A stretch of 64,000 nt of DNA, from NCBI RefSeq assembly GCF_000189535.1, contig NC_015147.1, forward strand, positions 1-64,000. Direction: 5' to 3'. The DNA comes from Pseudarthrobacter phenanthrenivorans Sphe3. GTDB taxonomy: Bacteria; Actinomycetota; Actinomycetes; Actinomycetales; Micrococcaceae. The notes beneath the pieces were generated by a model, which saw only the letters and a list, made by a program, of their open reading frames with translations, did no database searches and was not told the origin of the DNA. Made by a program: the position numbers and the translations under genes. Shown here in pieces: positions 41,654 to 50,820 of this stretch (position 1 is the stretch's first letter; each line of letters begins with the position of its first letter).

Positions 41654-43435
41654 ATGACTCCGCGCACCATCGATCCCCGCATCAGCCTCGCACTGTCCGT
41701 ACAAGCCCAGCCCGGTGTTTATGCCCTCCTTATCGGTTCCGGAACTTCCACCGGGGCCGGGATCCCCACAGGCTGGGGAGTCATCAATGACTTGGTGCGC
41801 CAAGCCGCAGCAGCAGAGGGCACAACACTGAGTGCTGACCCCGCCGACGAGGAAATAGATGAATGGTGGGTTAACCATGGTGATGGCAACGAGCTCGGAT
41901 ACTCCGGGCTCCTTGAATCACTAGGCCGAACGCCTGCCGCCCGCAGCGCACTCCTGCACAGCTACTTCGAACCAAACGACGAGGATAGAGCGGACAACCG
42001 CAAGGTGCCCGGTAAGGCACACCACGCAATTGCTGAACTCGTGCAACGAGGAGCCATACGTGTTATCCTCACCACCAATTTCGACAGCCTCATCGAGCAA
42101 GCACTAGATCAGGCGTCCGTTCCGTACCAAGTGCTGTCCTCAGAGAGTGCTATCAAAGCGCGAAAGCCACTGCACCATGCTGACTGCACTGTCATAAAGC
42201 TTCACGGGGATTACAAGTCACTTGACCAGAAAAACACGCTGGCCGAGTTGACCGACTACGGGCAGGCAACACGTGAAATTCTCCACGAGGTCATGGAAAA
42301 CTTCGGGCTGATCATTAACGGGTGGTCAGCCGACTGGGACAAAGCATTGGTAGAGGCGCTGGAAGGCCGCCAGAGTCGCCGCTATCCGTTGTACTGGACT
42401 ACGTTGTATGGCCCAGGGCCTGCGGCCGCCGCGCTGATCGAACAACATGGAGCCGCCGTTATCAGCGGCGTCACCGCCGACGAATTCTTCCCAGACCTGC
42501 AGCAACGGCTCGAATCCCTAGATTCTCTTGCCGCACCGCAGCTAACTGAAGATATGGCAATCGCCCGCCTCAAGAGGCTCCTTCCGTACAGGGAGTCCTA
42601 CATCGAGATATGTGAACTCTTGACCAGTGAAATCAGAACGCTGGCCTCGTACATCCGTGAGCGCGGGGGTTCCTTTCCTCCTGGTGGAGATTACGCAACT
42701 GCCTTCGATAATGAATGTTTGTCCCTCCGTAACCGCTCGCAAACTCTGATTCGTCTAATCGCGACCGGTGTGGCATTTGACCGTGACCGCATTCACGGTG
42801 ACCTTTGGGTGTGGGCGGTTCAGCAGCTCATGAAGGCGAGAGGGCAGGTTTCGTCCTTTCAGGAAGGCTGGTTCAATTTGGCCCATTACCCTGCCCTATT
42901 GGCTCTACGGGCCATAGCGATGATTGCTGTCACCGAAGACCGCGAGGACGTGTTTATCCGAGCGGCGAGTGAGCCGAAGTGGAAGGATGCCTATTCCGGC
43001 CGCGATCCCGAACCTGCCTTCCTGGTTCTGCAGGACGAGAGGGTTGTTTCCTACGACTTAGCAAAAGCAGCGCCGCGATGGAACGGGACGCAGTGGATGT
43101 ATCCGCAAAGCGAGCTGATTTCAGATGACATGCAAGCCCTGATAGGCCATCTGGTTGGATCTGGCGACGATTACAAGAAGGCCTTTTGTCAGGCCGAGTA
43201 CCGCATGGCGTTAGCTCACGTGTTCCTTACTACTCGATCAAGCCGTCCCTCGGCAGGCAAGTATTGCTATGCAGCCACGCGTGGTGGCGACAAGAACATG
43301 TGGCAAAAGGACTTCGAACTCAACGGCGACCGTCAGGCGTGGCGTTGGTTACCGTCCCCTGATGGAGAAGCAGATCCTTTCGCCACAAAACTTGACGAAC
43401 TCGCCACGGTCCTAGCCAGGCTGGAGCGCTGGTAA
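41654..43435 (+). CDS. SIR2-domain protein, candidate anti-phage NADase
   Basis: About 593 residues. N-terminal SIR2 fold: YALLIGSGTSTGAGIPTGWG (NAD-binding Gly motif), VILTTNFDSLIEQAL (Asn and Asp), VIKLHGDYKS (catalytic His), and GLIINGWSADWDKAL. The C-terminal ~330 residues are of unknown fold and contain no membrane segment. In phage-defence proteins such SIR2 domains deplete NAD to stop infection; the C-terminal half would be the sensor. It stands alone, just right of the IS1380 remnant. No partner gene is adjacent. Confidence 0.8.
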   Translation: MTPRTIDPRISLALSVQAQPGVYALLIGSGTSTGAGIPTGWGVINDLVRQAAAAEGTTLSADPADEEIDEWWVNHGDGNELGYSGLLESLGRTPAARSALLHSYFEPNDEDRADNRKVPGKAHHAIAELVQRGAIRVILTTNFDSLIEQALDQASVPYQVLSSESAIKARKPLHHADCTVIKLHGDYKSLDQKNTLAELTDYGQATREILHEVMENFGLIINGWSADWDKALVEALEGRQSRRYPLYWTTLYGPGPAAAALIEQHGAAVISGVTADEFFPDLQQRLESLDSLAAPQLTEDMAIARLKRLLPYRESYIEICELLTSEIRTLASYIRERGGSFPPGGDYATAFDNECLSLRNRSQTLIRLIATGVAFDRDRIHGDLWVWAVQQLMKARGQVSSFQEGWFNLAHYPALLALRAIAMIAVTEDREDVFIRAASEPKWKDAYSGRDPEPAFLVLQDERVVSYDLAKAAPRWNGTQWMYPQSELISDDMQALIGHLVGSGDDYKKAFCQAEYRMALAHVFLTTRSSRPSAGKYCYAATRGGDKNMWQKDFELNGDRQAWRWLPSPDGEADPFATKLDELATVLARLERW

Positions 43436-43863
43436 GGCGGCCGCCTGCAGTGCAACGGGCAGGGACACTCTGTACTGCCCCGAGCAGAAGCCACACTTTA
43501 CAGCTGTTCTGCCGGGGCCAGTAGCAGGGAGGTGGGACTTGGGCGGGAATATATTTCTTCCGCGTCAAGACTGTCAGGATGGGACCTAAGATCTCCTCGG
43601 TCGTGTGCCCAGAAATACCGAGCCGAACCCTATTCTGACGGCCATTGAGGAGGGCACCTGACGTCAGGTTGGGGTTGTAAGCATTTGACGACTCACGTCC
43701 CATGAACCAATTCCGCATTTATGCAGGACAGGTGGGCCTTTGCGGCGGTGACTGCGTTCAGACGCTGGAGCCTGAATTTGTTGTTGGATTGTTTGCTCCC
43801 GCAGGTTTCCTATTCGATCCCCTTGCCATTCAAACCACCACCGCCCACGGGTAGCCTTGAGCC
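43436..43863. other. Intergenic, nothing recognised
   Basis: 428 bases between the SIR2 gene and the nucleotidyltransferase-like gene. Short open frames on the minus strand lack convincing starts or protein-like composition. Confidence 0.4.
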
Positions 43864-44514
43864 ATGACCCCATCCACACCCACCCTCGCGACGCGCTGGG
43901 AACCCTTGCCCCCTCGAGTCGTGGCGGAGCTGCTCGGGCCGTCATCGGCGCGTTGGTGGTTGTCCGGAGGGGTGGCGCTCGACCACTGGCTCGGCACTAA
44001 CACTCGCGAGCACGACAATATCGATGTCAGCACGACGATCGCGGACCTGCCCCAAGTGGTGCAGGACTTGCCGGCGCCGTTTAGCGCGTGGGCTCCGTCA
44101 GGCGACGGCGTTGTCCCTTGGGCAGAGGCTGATATGGATGCCGATCTGCAGCCGATCCGTATCCATGATGACGCAACGGGGGCATGGGTAATGCAGGTCG
44201 ACGTCGAGGACGGCACGGATAGCCTCTGGGTTTATCGACGAGATCCCCGACTGCAACTGCCGTGGGATCGTGCGGTGATCGACGTCGACGGCATTCCGAC
44301 CGGGGCGCCCGAGGTGCAGCTGGTCTGGAAGGCGCTGCGTCCCCGCCCGGAGGACGACGCCGACAAGGATGCGGTACTACCGGAGCTCTCAAACGAAGCC
44401 CGCGCCTGGTGGGAACACGCGATTCTAACGATCCACCCGCACTCGTCATGGTCGATCCATGTGCGTACCCCGTTCGCTCCGGGTAAGGCCAGCTGGAACA
44501 GGACGAGACGCTAG
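43864..44514 (+). CDS. Nucleotidyltransferase-like (aminoglycoside/lincosamide type) protein
   Basis: About 216 residues. The start of the fold is visible in ARWWLSGGVALDHWLG and TNTREHDNIDVST, the pattern of nucleotidyltransferases such as ANT(2'')/Lnu-type enzymes (Gly-Gly-x-Ala-Leu, then Arg-Glu-His-x-x-x-Asp). One of the usual Asp positions is Asn here (HDNID). Later PEVQLVWKALRPRPEDDADK fits the family. Whether it confers resistance cannot be said; many chromosomal homologues have no known substrate. Confidence 0.65.
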   Translation: MTPSTPTLATRWEPLPPRVVAELLGPSSARWWLSGGVALDHWLGTNTREHDNIDVSTTIADLPQVVQDLPAPFSAWAPSGDGVVPWAEADMDADLQPIRIHDDATGAWVMQVDVEDGTDSLWVYRRDPRLQLPWDRAVIDVDGIPTGAPEVQLVWKALRPRPEDDADKDAVLPELSNEARAWWEHAILTIHPHSSWSIHVRTPFAPGKASWNRTRR

Positions 44515-44816
44515 CGCTCCGCTTGGGCCTGCCGGCGACGGGAAGCCTGACTGCCCTGCCTGTGTCGCGTCGATGAGGTGGCCTACGATCCGGCCGATTC
44601 TCAAGAGCGAGTGGTATCACCCTGCAGGACGTGGTCGGGCATTCTCCCAGTGCCGTGAGTGACGGCTGCCTTCATTAGAAGAACCTCGTCATGCTGCCAG
44701 ACAATCTCGAGGTCGACTGGCGACACCGGGTCCCACCGTCCCCACCGACCTCTTCAGTGCGCCGATGCGGCGTGAGCGGCCTGTCCGATTTTTGAGATGC
44801 CCGCAGACGCTTATGA
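44515..44816. other. Intergenic, nothing recognised
   Basis: 302 bases between two convergent genes. No clear terminator hairpin with a T-run and no convincing gene was seen. Confidence 0.4.
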
Positions 44817-45722
44817 CTATGACTTGTATTCATCCGCCGCAACCGCATCAAGCACCAGCGAGCGGAACCATCGCTGCGCCTGCGAGAGGCTGGCCTCGCG
44901 CCGCGTGTACAATTCCACCGGCGTGCTGTGCCCGGACCAGGGCAGCTCGGCGATGCGAAGGCGGGGGAACCAGCCACAGAACACCCCCGCTACATGTCGA
45001 GGCAGCAGAACGACCAGATCCGTCGCCTCGAGCACGGCGGGCACGGTGCCGTATTCCTCCATGGTCAGCACGACCTGGGACATCAAGTCGTGTTCGGTCA
45101 GCGCCTGCACAGGATATACGTGCCCGCCACGGGCGGAGACCCGTACAAAGCGCCTCCCCTCGAACATGTCAGGCCCGGTCGCGGGCAGTGGATGCGACCC
45201 GGACGACAGAGCCACGTATTCGACCGAACGCACGTGCGTCCTCCACAGCCGCGGTGTAGCGATCCGCGACACGGTCAGTGCCAGATCGATGGTGCCGCGG
45301 ATTAGCCCGCCCTCGACCTCGTCCGAATCGAGCCGTTCTACCTGAATTCGCGGATCGGCGCCGGCCCGCCCGAGGGCGGTCATGATCGGTGGGAGGAACG
45401 TCTGCTCGCCGATCGAGGTGAGTCCGAGGAAGAGTTCGCCGCTGAATCCGGTCGGTTCGAATACGTCCGATCCCATGACGGTCGCGTCTATTTGTGCCAA
45501 GGCGTTGTGTAGGGGCCCAAACAGTTGCGTCGCCTTCGCGGTCGGCACCATGTCGTTCCCTTCGCGACAGAACAGCTCGTCGCCGAACCGCTCCCTCAGC
45601 CGCTTCAGGGAATAACTGACCGTGGGCTGTGTCACGTGCAGTCGTTTGGCGGCGCCCGTGACGCTGCGCAGCTCGTAGAGCGTGACGAATGTCCGGAGCT
45701 GGTTGAGGTCGGTGAACATCAT
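44817..45722 (-). CDS. LysR-type regulator of the lig operon
   Basis: About 301 residues. N-terminal winged HTH LNQLRTFVTLYELRSVTGAA then HVTQPTVSYSLKRLRERFGD; the C-terminal part is a substrate-binding effector domain. It is transcribed away from the ligJKI operon, the classical arrangement for a LysR activator sensing a pathway intermediate, here perhaps protocatechuate or a ring-cleavage product. Two ATGs in a row (45722, 45719). A perfect 7-3-7 palindrome overlaps its ribosome site. Confidence 0.88.
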   Translation of the reverse strand: MMFTDLNQLRTFVTLYELRSVTGAAKRLHVTQPTVSYSLKRLRERFGDELFCREGNDMVPTAKATQLFGPLHNALAQIDATVMGSDVFEPTGFSGELFLGLTSIGEQTFLPPIMTALGRAGADPRIQVERLDSDEVEGGLIRGTIDLALTVSRIATPRLWRTHVRSVEYVALSSGSHPLPATGPDMFEGRRFVRVSARGGHVYPVQALTEHDLMSQVVLTMEEYGTVPAVLEATDLVVLLPRHVAGVFCGWFPRLRIAELPWSGHSTPVELYTRREASLSQAQRWFRSLVLDAVAADEYKS

Positions 45723-45724
45723 GC

Positions 45725-45741
45725 CATAGATCCTATCTATG
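45725..45741. promoter_or_regulatory. LysR-type operator
   Basis: CATAGAT CCT ATCTATG: 7-base arms around three bases, containing the T-N11-A pattern of LysR sites. It lies immediately upstream of the regulator start and over its ribosome site, so it likely mediates autoregulation. A related half site, ATATCTAT, follows about 15 bases on, toward the lig operon. Confidence 0.55.
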
Positions 45742-45867
45742 TCTCCGTCTTTACATATCTATTCGACCACTGCAGCAAACACCCCTAGAGTCAATTTGGG
45801 GCAGCACTGATCCAACGAAGTGCAGCTGCTTTCGCACCGTTTACACTCAGTGACAAGGACGACACGC

Positions 45868-46896
45868 GTGATTATCGACATCCACGGCCACTACACCACA
45901 GCTCCAACACAGCTCGGAGCCTGGCGTGATCTGCAGATCGCGTTCACTGAAGGACGCACGGACGCTCCTGACCCTGCGACCCTGCGCATCAGCGATGACG
46001 ACATCCGTGAGACCATCGAGGCCAACCAGCTCAAGCTCATGAACGAGCGCGGCAGCGACGTCACCGTATTCAGCCCTCGTGCCTCGTTCATGGCCCACCA
46101 CATCGGAGACCTCGCTGTGAGCGAGACCTGGGCCCGGATCTGCAACGACCTGTGCGCCCGCGTCAGCGAGCTCTACCCCGAACGCTTCCTAATGGGGGCG
46201 ATGCTCCCACAGTCCCCCGGTACGGATCCCGCGACGAGCGTTGCCGAGCTTACGCGCGCCGTCGAGGAACTCGGCGCCGTCACCGTGAACCTCAACCCCG
46301 ACCCGTCCGGCGGCAACTGGACGTCCCCGCCGCTGACCGATCGCTCGTGGTACCCGGTATACGAGAAACTCGTCGAATACGAGATCCCTGCGATGGTGCA
46401 CGTCAGCACGTCGTGCAACCCGGCCTTCCACACGACCGGAGCGCACTACCTCAATGCCGACACCACCGCGTTCATGCAACTACTCCAGGGCGACCTGTTC
46501 GGCGACTTTCCCGAGTTGAAGCTCGTAATCCCTCACGGCGGCGGCGCCGTTCCCTACCACTGGGGGCGCTTCCGTGGGCTCGCAATGGCGCTGGGCAAGC
46601 CCGTAATCGAGGAGCACCTGCTGAACAACGTGTTCTTCGACACCTGCGTGTACCACCAGCCGGGCATCGACCTTCTCACCAAGGTCGTCCCGACCGAGAA
46701 CATCCTGTTCGCGAGCGAGATGATCGGCGCCGTGCGCGACGTCGACCCGCGCAGCGGACACTACTTCGACGACACCAAGCGGTACGTCGACGCCACCACC
46801 AACCTGAACGACGCGCAGCGCGCGCAGGTGTTCGAAGACAACGCCCGCCGTGTCTACCCACGGCTTGACCGCGCCCTTATTGCGCGCGGGCTCTGA
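45868..46896 (+). CDS. ligJ: 4-oxalomesaconate hydratase
   Basis: About 342 residues, amidohydrolase superfamily. It hydrates 4-oxalomesaconate to 4-carboxy-4-hydroxy-2-oxoadipate in the protocatechuate 4,5-cleavage pathway. The metal-site start MIIDIHGHYTT, then TVFSPRASFMAHHIGD, VIPHGGGAVPYHWGRFRGL and NNVFFDTCVYHQPGIDL closely follow LigJ of Sphingobium. GTG at 45868 has AAGGA nine bases upstream and starts at the conserved D-I-H-G-H; a GTG at 45820 is less likely. First gene of the lig operon. Confidence 0.9.
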   Translation: MIIDIHGHYTTAPTQLGAWRDLQIAFTEGRTDAPDPATLRISDDDIRETIEANQLKLMNERGSDVTVFSPRASFMAHHIGDLAVSETWARICNDLCARVSELYPERFLMGAMLPQSPGTDPATSVAELTRAVEELGAVTVNLNPDPSGGNWTSPPLTDRSWYPVYEKLVEYEIPAMVHVSTSCNPAFHTTGAHYLNADTTAFMQLLQGDLFGDFPELKLVIPHGGGAVPYHWGRFRGLAMALGKPVIEEHLLNNVFFDTCVYHQPGIDLLTKVVPTENILFASEMIGAVRDVDPRSGHYFDDTKRYVDATTNLNDAQRAQVFEDNARRVYPRLDRALIARGL

Positions 46897-46907
46897 GAGG
46901 ACCATCA

Positions 46908-47600
46908 ATGCGACTGAACAACCTCGGCATCGTCCGCACCAACATCGAACGTCCGGATCCCACGGACGTCAAACGGCTTTCGCAGTTCGGCGTCTCCACT
47001 ATCCATGAGGCGATGGGGCGAGTCGGGCTCCTGCGCCCCTACATCAGGCCGGCCTACACCGGCGCTAAGCTCTGTGGTCCGGCAGTGACCGTGCTGCTAC
47101 AGCCTGGTGACAACTGGATGTTCCACGTCGCCGTCGAGCAGGTGCAGGAAGGCGATGTGATCGTCGCCGGCTGCACTACCGAAAGCGAGGACGGCTTCTT
47201 CGGCGAGCTGCTCGCCACCTCGCTGACCGCCCGCGGCTGCAAGGGCTTGGTGATCGACGGTGGTGTCCGCGACGTCGCCGATCTGGAGAAGATGGATTTC
47301 CCGGTGTTCTCCCGCGCTGTCAACGCCAAAGGCACGGTCAAGGCCACCCTCGGATCGGTGAACATCCCCGTAGTGGTCGCGAACGCCGTGGTGAACTCTG
47401 GCGACGTGGTCGTGGCCGACGTCGACGGCGTCGTGGTTGTCCCGCGCGAGCTTGTCAGAGCGGTGGCAGACGCCAGCCAGAAGCGCGAGGATAACGAGGA
47501 AGCCAAACGCATGAAGTTCCGCGAGGGCGCCTTGGGCCTGGATGTCTACGGCATGCGCGGGCCTCTCGCCAAGGCCGGCCTGGAATACGTGGAGAACTGA
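46908..47600 (+). CDS. ligK: 4-carboxy-4-hydroxy-2-oxoadipate aldolase
   Basis: About 230 residues, RraA-like fold. It splits the last intermediate into pyruvate and oxaloacetate and usually also decarboxylates oxaloacetate. GLVIDGGVRDVADL holds the Arg-Asp pair that binds substrate and metal; FGELLATSLTARGCKG and VVVADVDGVVVVPREL are typical. Twelve bases after ligJ, with GAGAGGA before the ATG. The stop overlaps the start of ligI (TGATG). Confidence 0.9.
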   Translation: MRLNNLGIVRTNIERPDPTDVKRLSQFGVSTIHEAMGRVGLLRPYIRPAYTGAKLCGPAVTVLLQPGDNWMFHVAVEQVQEGDVIVAGCTTESEDGFFGELLATSLTARGCKGLVIDGGVRDVADLEKMDFPVFSRAVNAKGTVKATLGSVNIPVVVANAVVNSGDVVVADVDGVVVVPRELVRAVADASQKREDNEEAKRMKFREGALGLDVYGMRGPLAKAGLEYVEN

Positions 47601-48538
47601 TGATGACACACGGCGATACCACCGGAGATTTCGAGAAGTCGGAGGGCTGGCTCGACTGGTACGACGGACCGAGCACACCGACGTTCCGGCTGCCAGAGGG
47701 CTCTGTAGACGCCCACTGCCATGTGTTCGGGCCGGGCGGGCAGTTCCCCTACGCACCTCAGCGCAAGTACACTCCATGCGACGCCTCGGCGTACCAGCTG
47801 TTCGCCTTGCGAGACCAGCTGGGATTCGACCGGAACGTCATCGTACAGGCGACATGCCACGGTTCCGACAACCGGGCCCTGGTCGACGCATTGCAGCGTA
47901 GCGAAGGTCGCGCCCGCGGTGTTGCGACCGTCCGCCGTGACGTGACCGACGATCAACTCGCCGAGTTGCATGAGGCCGGGGTACGGGGCGTCCGGTTCAA
48001 CTTCGTGAAACGTCTGGTCGACCGCGTGCCCACCGACTCGCTCGAGGAGATCGTGGCCAAGATCGCGCCACTTGGATGGCACGTTGTGATCTACTTCGAA
48101 GCCGAGGATCTGCCCGAGCTGTACGACTTCTTTTCGTCGATCCCGACCGACTTGGTCGTCGATCACATGGGACGGCCCGACGTTACCAAGGATCCGGACG
48201 GTCCCGAGTTCGAACTGTTCCTGCGATTCATGCGTGAGAACACTAACGTGTGGACCAAGGTCTCCTGCCCAGAGCGTCTGTCCGTCACCGGCCCCCGCGC
48301 CCTCGAAGGCGAACAGCACGCCTACCGCGACGTCGTCCCCTTCGCCCGCCGCGTAGTCGAGGAGTTCCCCTCCCGCGTCCTCTGGGGAACCGACTGGCCG
48401 CACCCCAACCTCAAGGACCACATGCCCGACGACGGGCTTCTGGTCGACTACATCCCGCAGATCGCGGCGACGTCGGAACTGCAACGGCAGCTGCTTGTCG
48501 ACAATCCTCGCCGCCTCTACTGGCCCGAAGGAGTATGA
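47600..48538 (+). CDS. ligI: 2-pyrone-4,6-dicarboxylate hydrolase
   Basis: About 312 residues, amidohydrolase superfamily. It opens the lactone 2-pyrone-4,6-dicarboxylate to 4-oxalomesaconate. Signature: GSVDAHCHVFGPGGQFPY, RNVIVQATCHGSDN, WHVVIYFEAEDLPEL, LVVDHMGRPDV and WGTDWPHPNLKDHMPDDG, closely like LigI. Two adjacent ATGs (47600, 47603). In the operon it works between LigC and LigJ. Confidence 0.92.
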   Translation: MMTHGDTTGDFEKSEGWLDWYDGPSTPTFRLPEGSVDAHCHVFGPGGQFPYAPQRKYTPCDASAYQLFALRDQLGFDRNVIVQATCHGSDNRALVDALQRSEGRARGVATVRRDVTDDQLAELHEAGVRGVRFNFVKRLVDRVPTDSLEEIVAKIAPLGWHVVIYFEAEDLPELYDFFSSIPTDLVVDHMGRPDVTKDPDGPEFELFLRFMRENTNVWTKVSCPERLSVTGPRALEGEQHAYRDVVPFARRVVEEFPSRVLWGTDWPHPNLKDHMPDDGLLVDYIPQIAATSELQRQLLVDNPRRLYWPEGV

Positions 48539-48539
48539 C

Positions 48540-49841
48540 ATGACACTCGACAAACCATACAATGACGTCCCTGGCACCACCATCTTTGATGCCGACCAGG
48601 CCCGAAAGGGCTACAACCTAAACCAGTTCTGCATGTCGCTGATGAAACCGGAGAACCGCGAACGGTATCTGGCCGACCGCGGTGCGTACCTGGACGAGTG
48701 GCCTCTCAACCCGGTGCAGCGCCAGGCGGTGCTCGACATCGACCTCAACACCTGCATCGCCGAGGGCGGGAACATCTACTTCCTGGCCAAGATCGGCGCC
48801 ACTCACGGCCTGAGCTTTCAGCAGATGGCCGGCTCGATGACGGGCATGTCTGAGGCCGCGTACCGAGACATGATGATCGGCGGTGGGCGCCGCCCGGAGG
48901 GAAACCGCCTCAAGGACCTCGACGGATGGACGCCTCCTGAGCCCGGCGAGAAGGCGGAGACGGTGCGGCAGGATGCTCCGGCGCAGTACACCTCGGCACT
49001 ATTCACCTCGCACGTGCCGGCGATCGGCGCAGCGATGGACCTCGGTAAGACCGAGGAGCCGTACTGGAAGAAGGTGTTCTCCGGGTATGAGTGGACGCGA
49101 GAGTGGGCCAAGGAGAACCTGCCCGACGTCGTCATCCTGGTGTACAACGACCACGCCACAGCCTTCGACTCCTCGATCATCCCGACCTTCGTACTCGGCA
49201 CCGGCGCGGAGTACCCGGTCGCGGACGAGGGCTATGGCCCCCGCCCTGTGCCCGACGTCAAAGGCTATCCCGAGCTGGCCGCACACATCGCCCAGTCCGT
49301 GATCCAGGATGACTTCGACCTCACGCTCGTCAACGAGATGGTCGTGGATCACGGCCTCACGGTGCCGCTGTCGCTTGTGTATGGCGATGTCGAGGAATGG
49401 CCCGTCAGGGTCATCCCCCTCGCCGTGAACGTTGTGCAGTATCCGGTGCCGTCCGGACGTCGCTGCTACGAACTCGGGCGTGCGCTCCGCCGCGCGCTGG
49501 ACAAGTGGGACGGTGAGCCGCTCAACGTTCAAATTTGGGGAACCGGCGGCATGAGCCACCAGCTGCAGGGCCCCCGCGCTGGCCTCATTAACGAGGAGTG
49601 GGACAACGCATTCCTGGACCACCTCATCGCCGACCCCGTGGGCCTGACAGAATGGCAGCACATGGAGTACGTCGACGAGGCCGGTTCCGAGGGCATCGAG
49701 CTAGTCGACTGGCTCATCGCGCGCGGTGCGATGGATGATCAGTTCGGAGGCGAGAGCCCCGAGGTGAATCACCGCTTTTACCACGTGCCCGCGTCGAACA
49801 CCGCCGTCGGCCACCTTGTTCTCACGAACCAGACCGACTGA
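48540..49841 (+). CDS. ligAB: Protocatechuate 4,5-dioxygenase, fused alpha and beta subunits
   Basis: About 433 residues. It cleaves the ring of protocatechuate next to the hydroxyls (meta) using Fe(II). The first ~130 residues match the small subunit LigA (KGYNLNQFCMSLMKPENRER, IYFLAKIGATHGLSFQQMAG). The rest matches LigB: ALFTSHVPAIGAAMD (Fe His), VILVYNDHATAFD (second His), EMVVDHGLTVPLSLV (catalytic His), WGTGGMSHQLQGPRAGLI. The order is A then B in one chain, as in the pcmA-type enzyme known from Arthrobacter. ATG at 48540 follows GAAGGAG. Confidence 0.9.
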   Translation: MTLDKPYNDVPGTTIFDADQARKGYNLNQFCMSLMKPENRERYLADRGAYLDEWPLNPVQRQAVLDIDLNTCIAEGGNIYFLAKIGATHGLSFQQMAGSMTGMSEAAYRDMMIGGGRRPEGNRLKDLDGWTPPEPGEKAETVRQDAPAQYTSALFTSHVPAIGAAMDLGKTEEPYWKKVFSGYEWTREWAKENLPDVVILVYNDHATAFDSSIIPTFVLGTGAEYPVADEGYGPRPVPDVKGYPELAAHIAQSVIQDDFDLTLVNEMVVDHGLTVPLSLVYGDVEEWPVRVIPLAVNVVQYPVPSGRRCYELGRALRRALDKWDGEPLNVQIWGTGGMSHQLQGPRAGLINEEWDNAFLDHLIADPVGLTEWQHMEYVDEAGSEGIELVDWLIARGAMDDQFGGESPEVNHRFYHVPASNTAVGHLVLTNQTD

Positions 49842-49866
49842 CCGCATCCGCAACAAAGGAGCCCCC

Positions 49867-50820
49867 ATGACTGAGAAGATCCGTGTGGCCGTCGTCGGCG
49901 CCGCAGGCGCCTTCGGCATGAAACATCTCGACGGCCTGATGAACATCCCCGATGTCGAGGTAACCGTCGTCAGCGGCACGCGGCTCGAACCGACCCAGGC
50001 AGTTGCCGAGAAATACGGCGTCGAGAACGCCGTTGTCGGCCTGGACGCCGTGCTCGAGCGCGACGACGTCGACGCGGTGATCCTTGCGACGCCCACGGGG
50101 CTCCACGCGTCTCAGACCCAGGCGGTGCTCGCCGCCGGCAAGCACGTGCAGGTCGAGATTCCGTTGGCCGACTCGATCGTGGACGCCGAGGCAGCGCTCG
50201 AGGCGGCTGAATCATCCAATCGCGTCGCAATGGTCGGCCACACCCGCCGCTTCAACCCCTCGCACCAGTTGGTGCATAACCGGATCGCGTCAGGGGAGTT
50301 CCACGTGCAGCAAATGGACGTGCAGACGTACTTTTTCCGCCGCACCAACACGAACGCGAAGGGCGAGGCCCGGTCCTGGACCGACCACCTGCTATGGCAT
50401 CATGCCGCGCACACCGTTGACTTGTTCGCCTACCAGGCAGGCAAGATCGTGCATGCGAACGCGATCCAGGGCCCGATCCACCCTGAACTCGGCATCGCGA
50501 TGGACATGTCGATCCAGCTCAAGAGCGAGTCGGGCGCGATCTGTACACTGTCGCTGTCGTTCAACAACAACGGGCCGTTCGGCACGTTCTTCCGCTACAT
50601 CGGCGACACCGAGACCTACATCGCGCGTTACGACGATCTCTACAACGGCCGTGAGGAGCCGATAGACGTGTCGCATGTCGCTGTCAGCATGAACGGTATT
50701 GAGCTGCAGGATCGTGAATTCATTTCGGCTATCCGCGAGGGACGCGAGCCGAACTCCTCGCTTCGCCACGTGATCGACTGCTACCGAGTGCTCGGCTCGC
50801 TTGAGAAGCAGCTGTCGTGA
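49867..50820 (+). CDS. ligC: 4-carboxy-2-hydroxymuconate-6-semialdehyde dehydrogenase
   Basis: About 317 residues, Gfo/Idh/MocA family. It oxidises the ring-cleavage product (as its hemiacetal) to 2-pyrone-4,6-dicarboxylate with NAD(P). Rossmann start IRVAVVGAAGAFGMKHLDGL; then VEIPLADSIVDAEAAL, VAMVGHTRRFNPSHQL, SWTDHLLWHHAAHTVDLFAY and LSLSFNNNGPFGTFFRYIGD match LigC closely. AAAGGAG lies before the ATG at 49867. Its stop overlaps the next GTG (GTGA). Confidence 0.92.
   Translation: MTEKIRVAVVGAAGAFGMKHLDGLMNIPDVEVTVVSGTRLEPTQAVAEKYGVENAVVGLDAVLERDDVDAVILATPTGLHASQTQAVLAAGKHVQVEIPLADSIVDAEAALEAAESSNRVAMVGHTRRFNPSHQLVHNRIASGEFHVQQMDVQTYFFRRTNTNAKGEARSWTDHLLWHHAAHTVDLFAYQAGKIVHANAIQGPIHPELGIAMDMSIQLKSESGAICTLSLSFNNNGPFGTFFRYIGDTETYIARYDDLYNGREEPIDVSHVAVSMNGIELQDREFISAIREGREPNSSLRHVIDCYRVLGSLEKQLS

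Noticed and set aside
47546..48583. 345-codon minus-strand frame opposite ligI
   Set aside because: ligI matches its family throughout; the antisense frame matches nothing.
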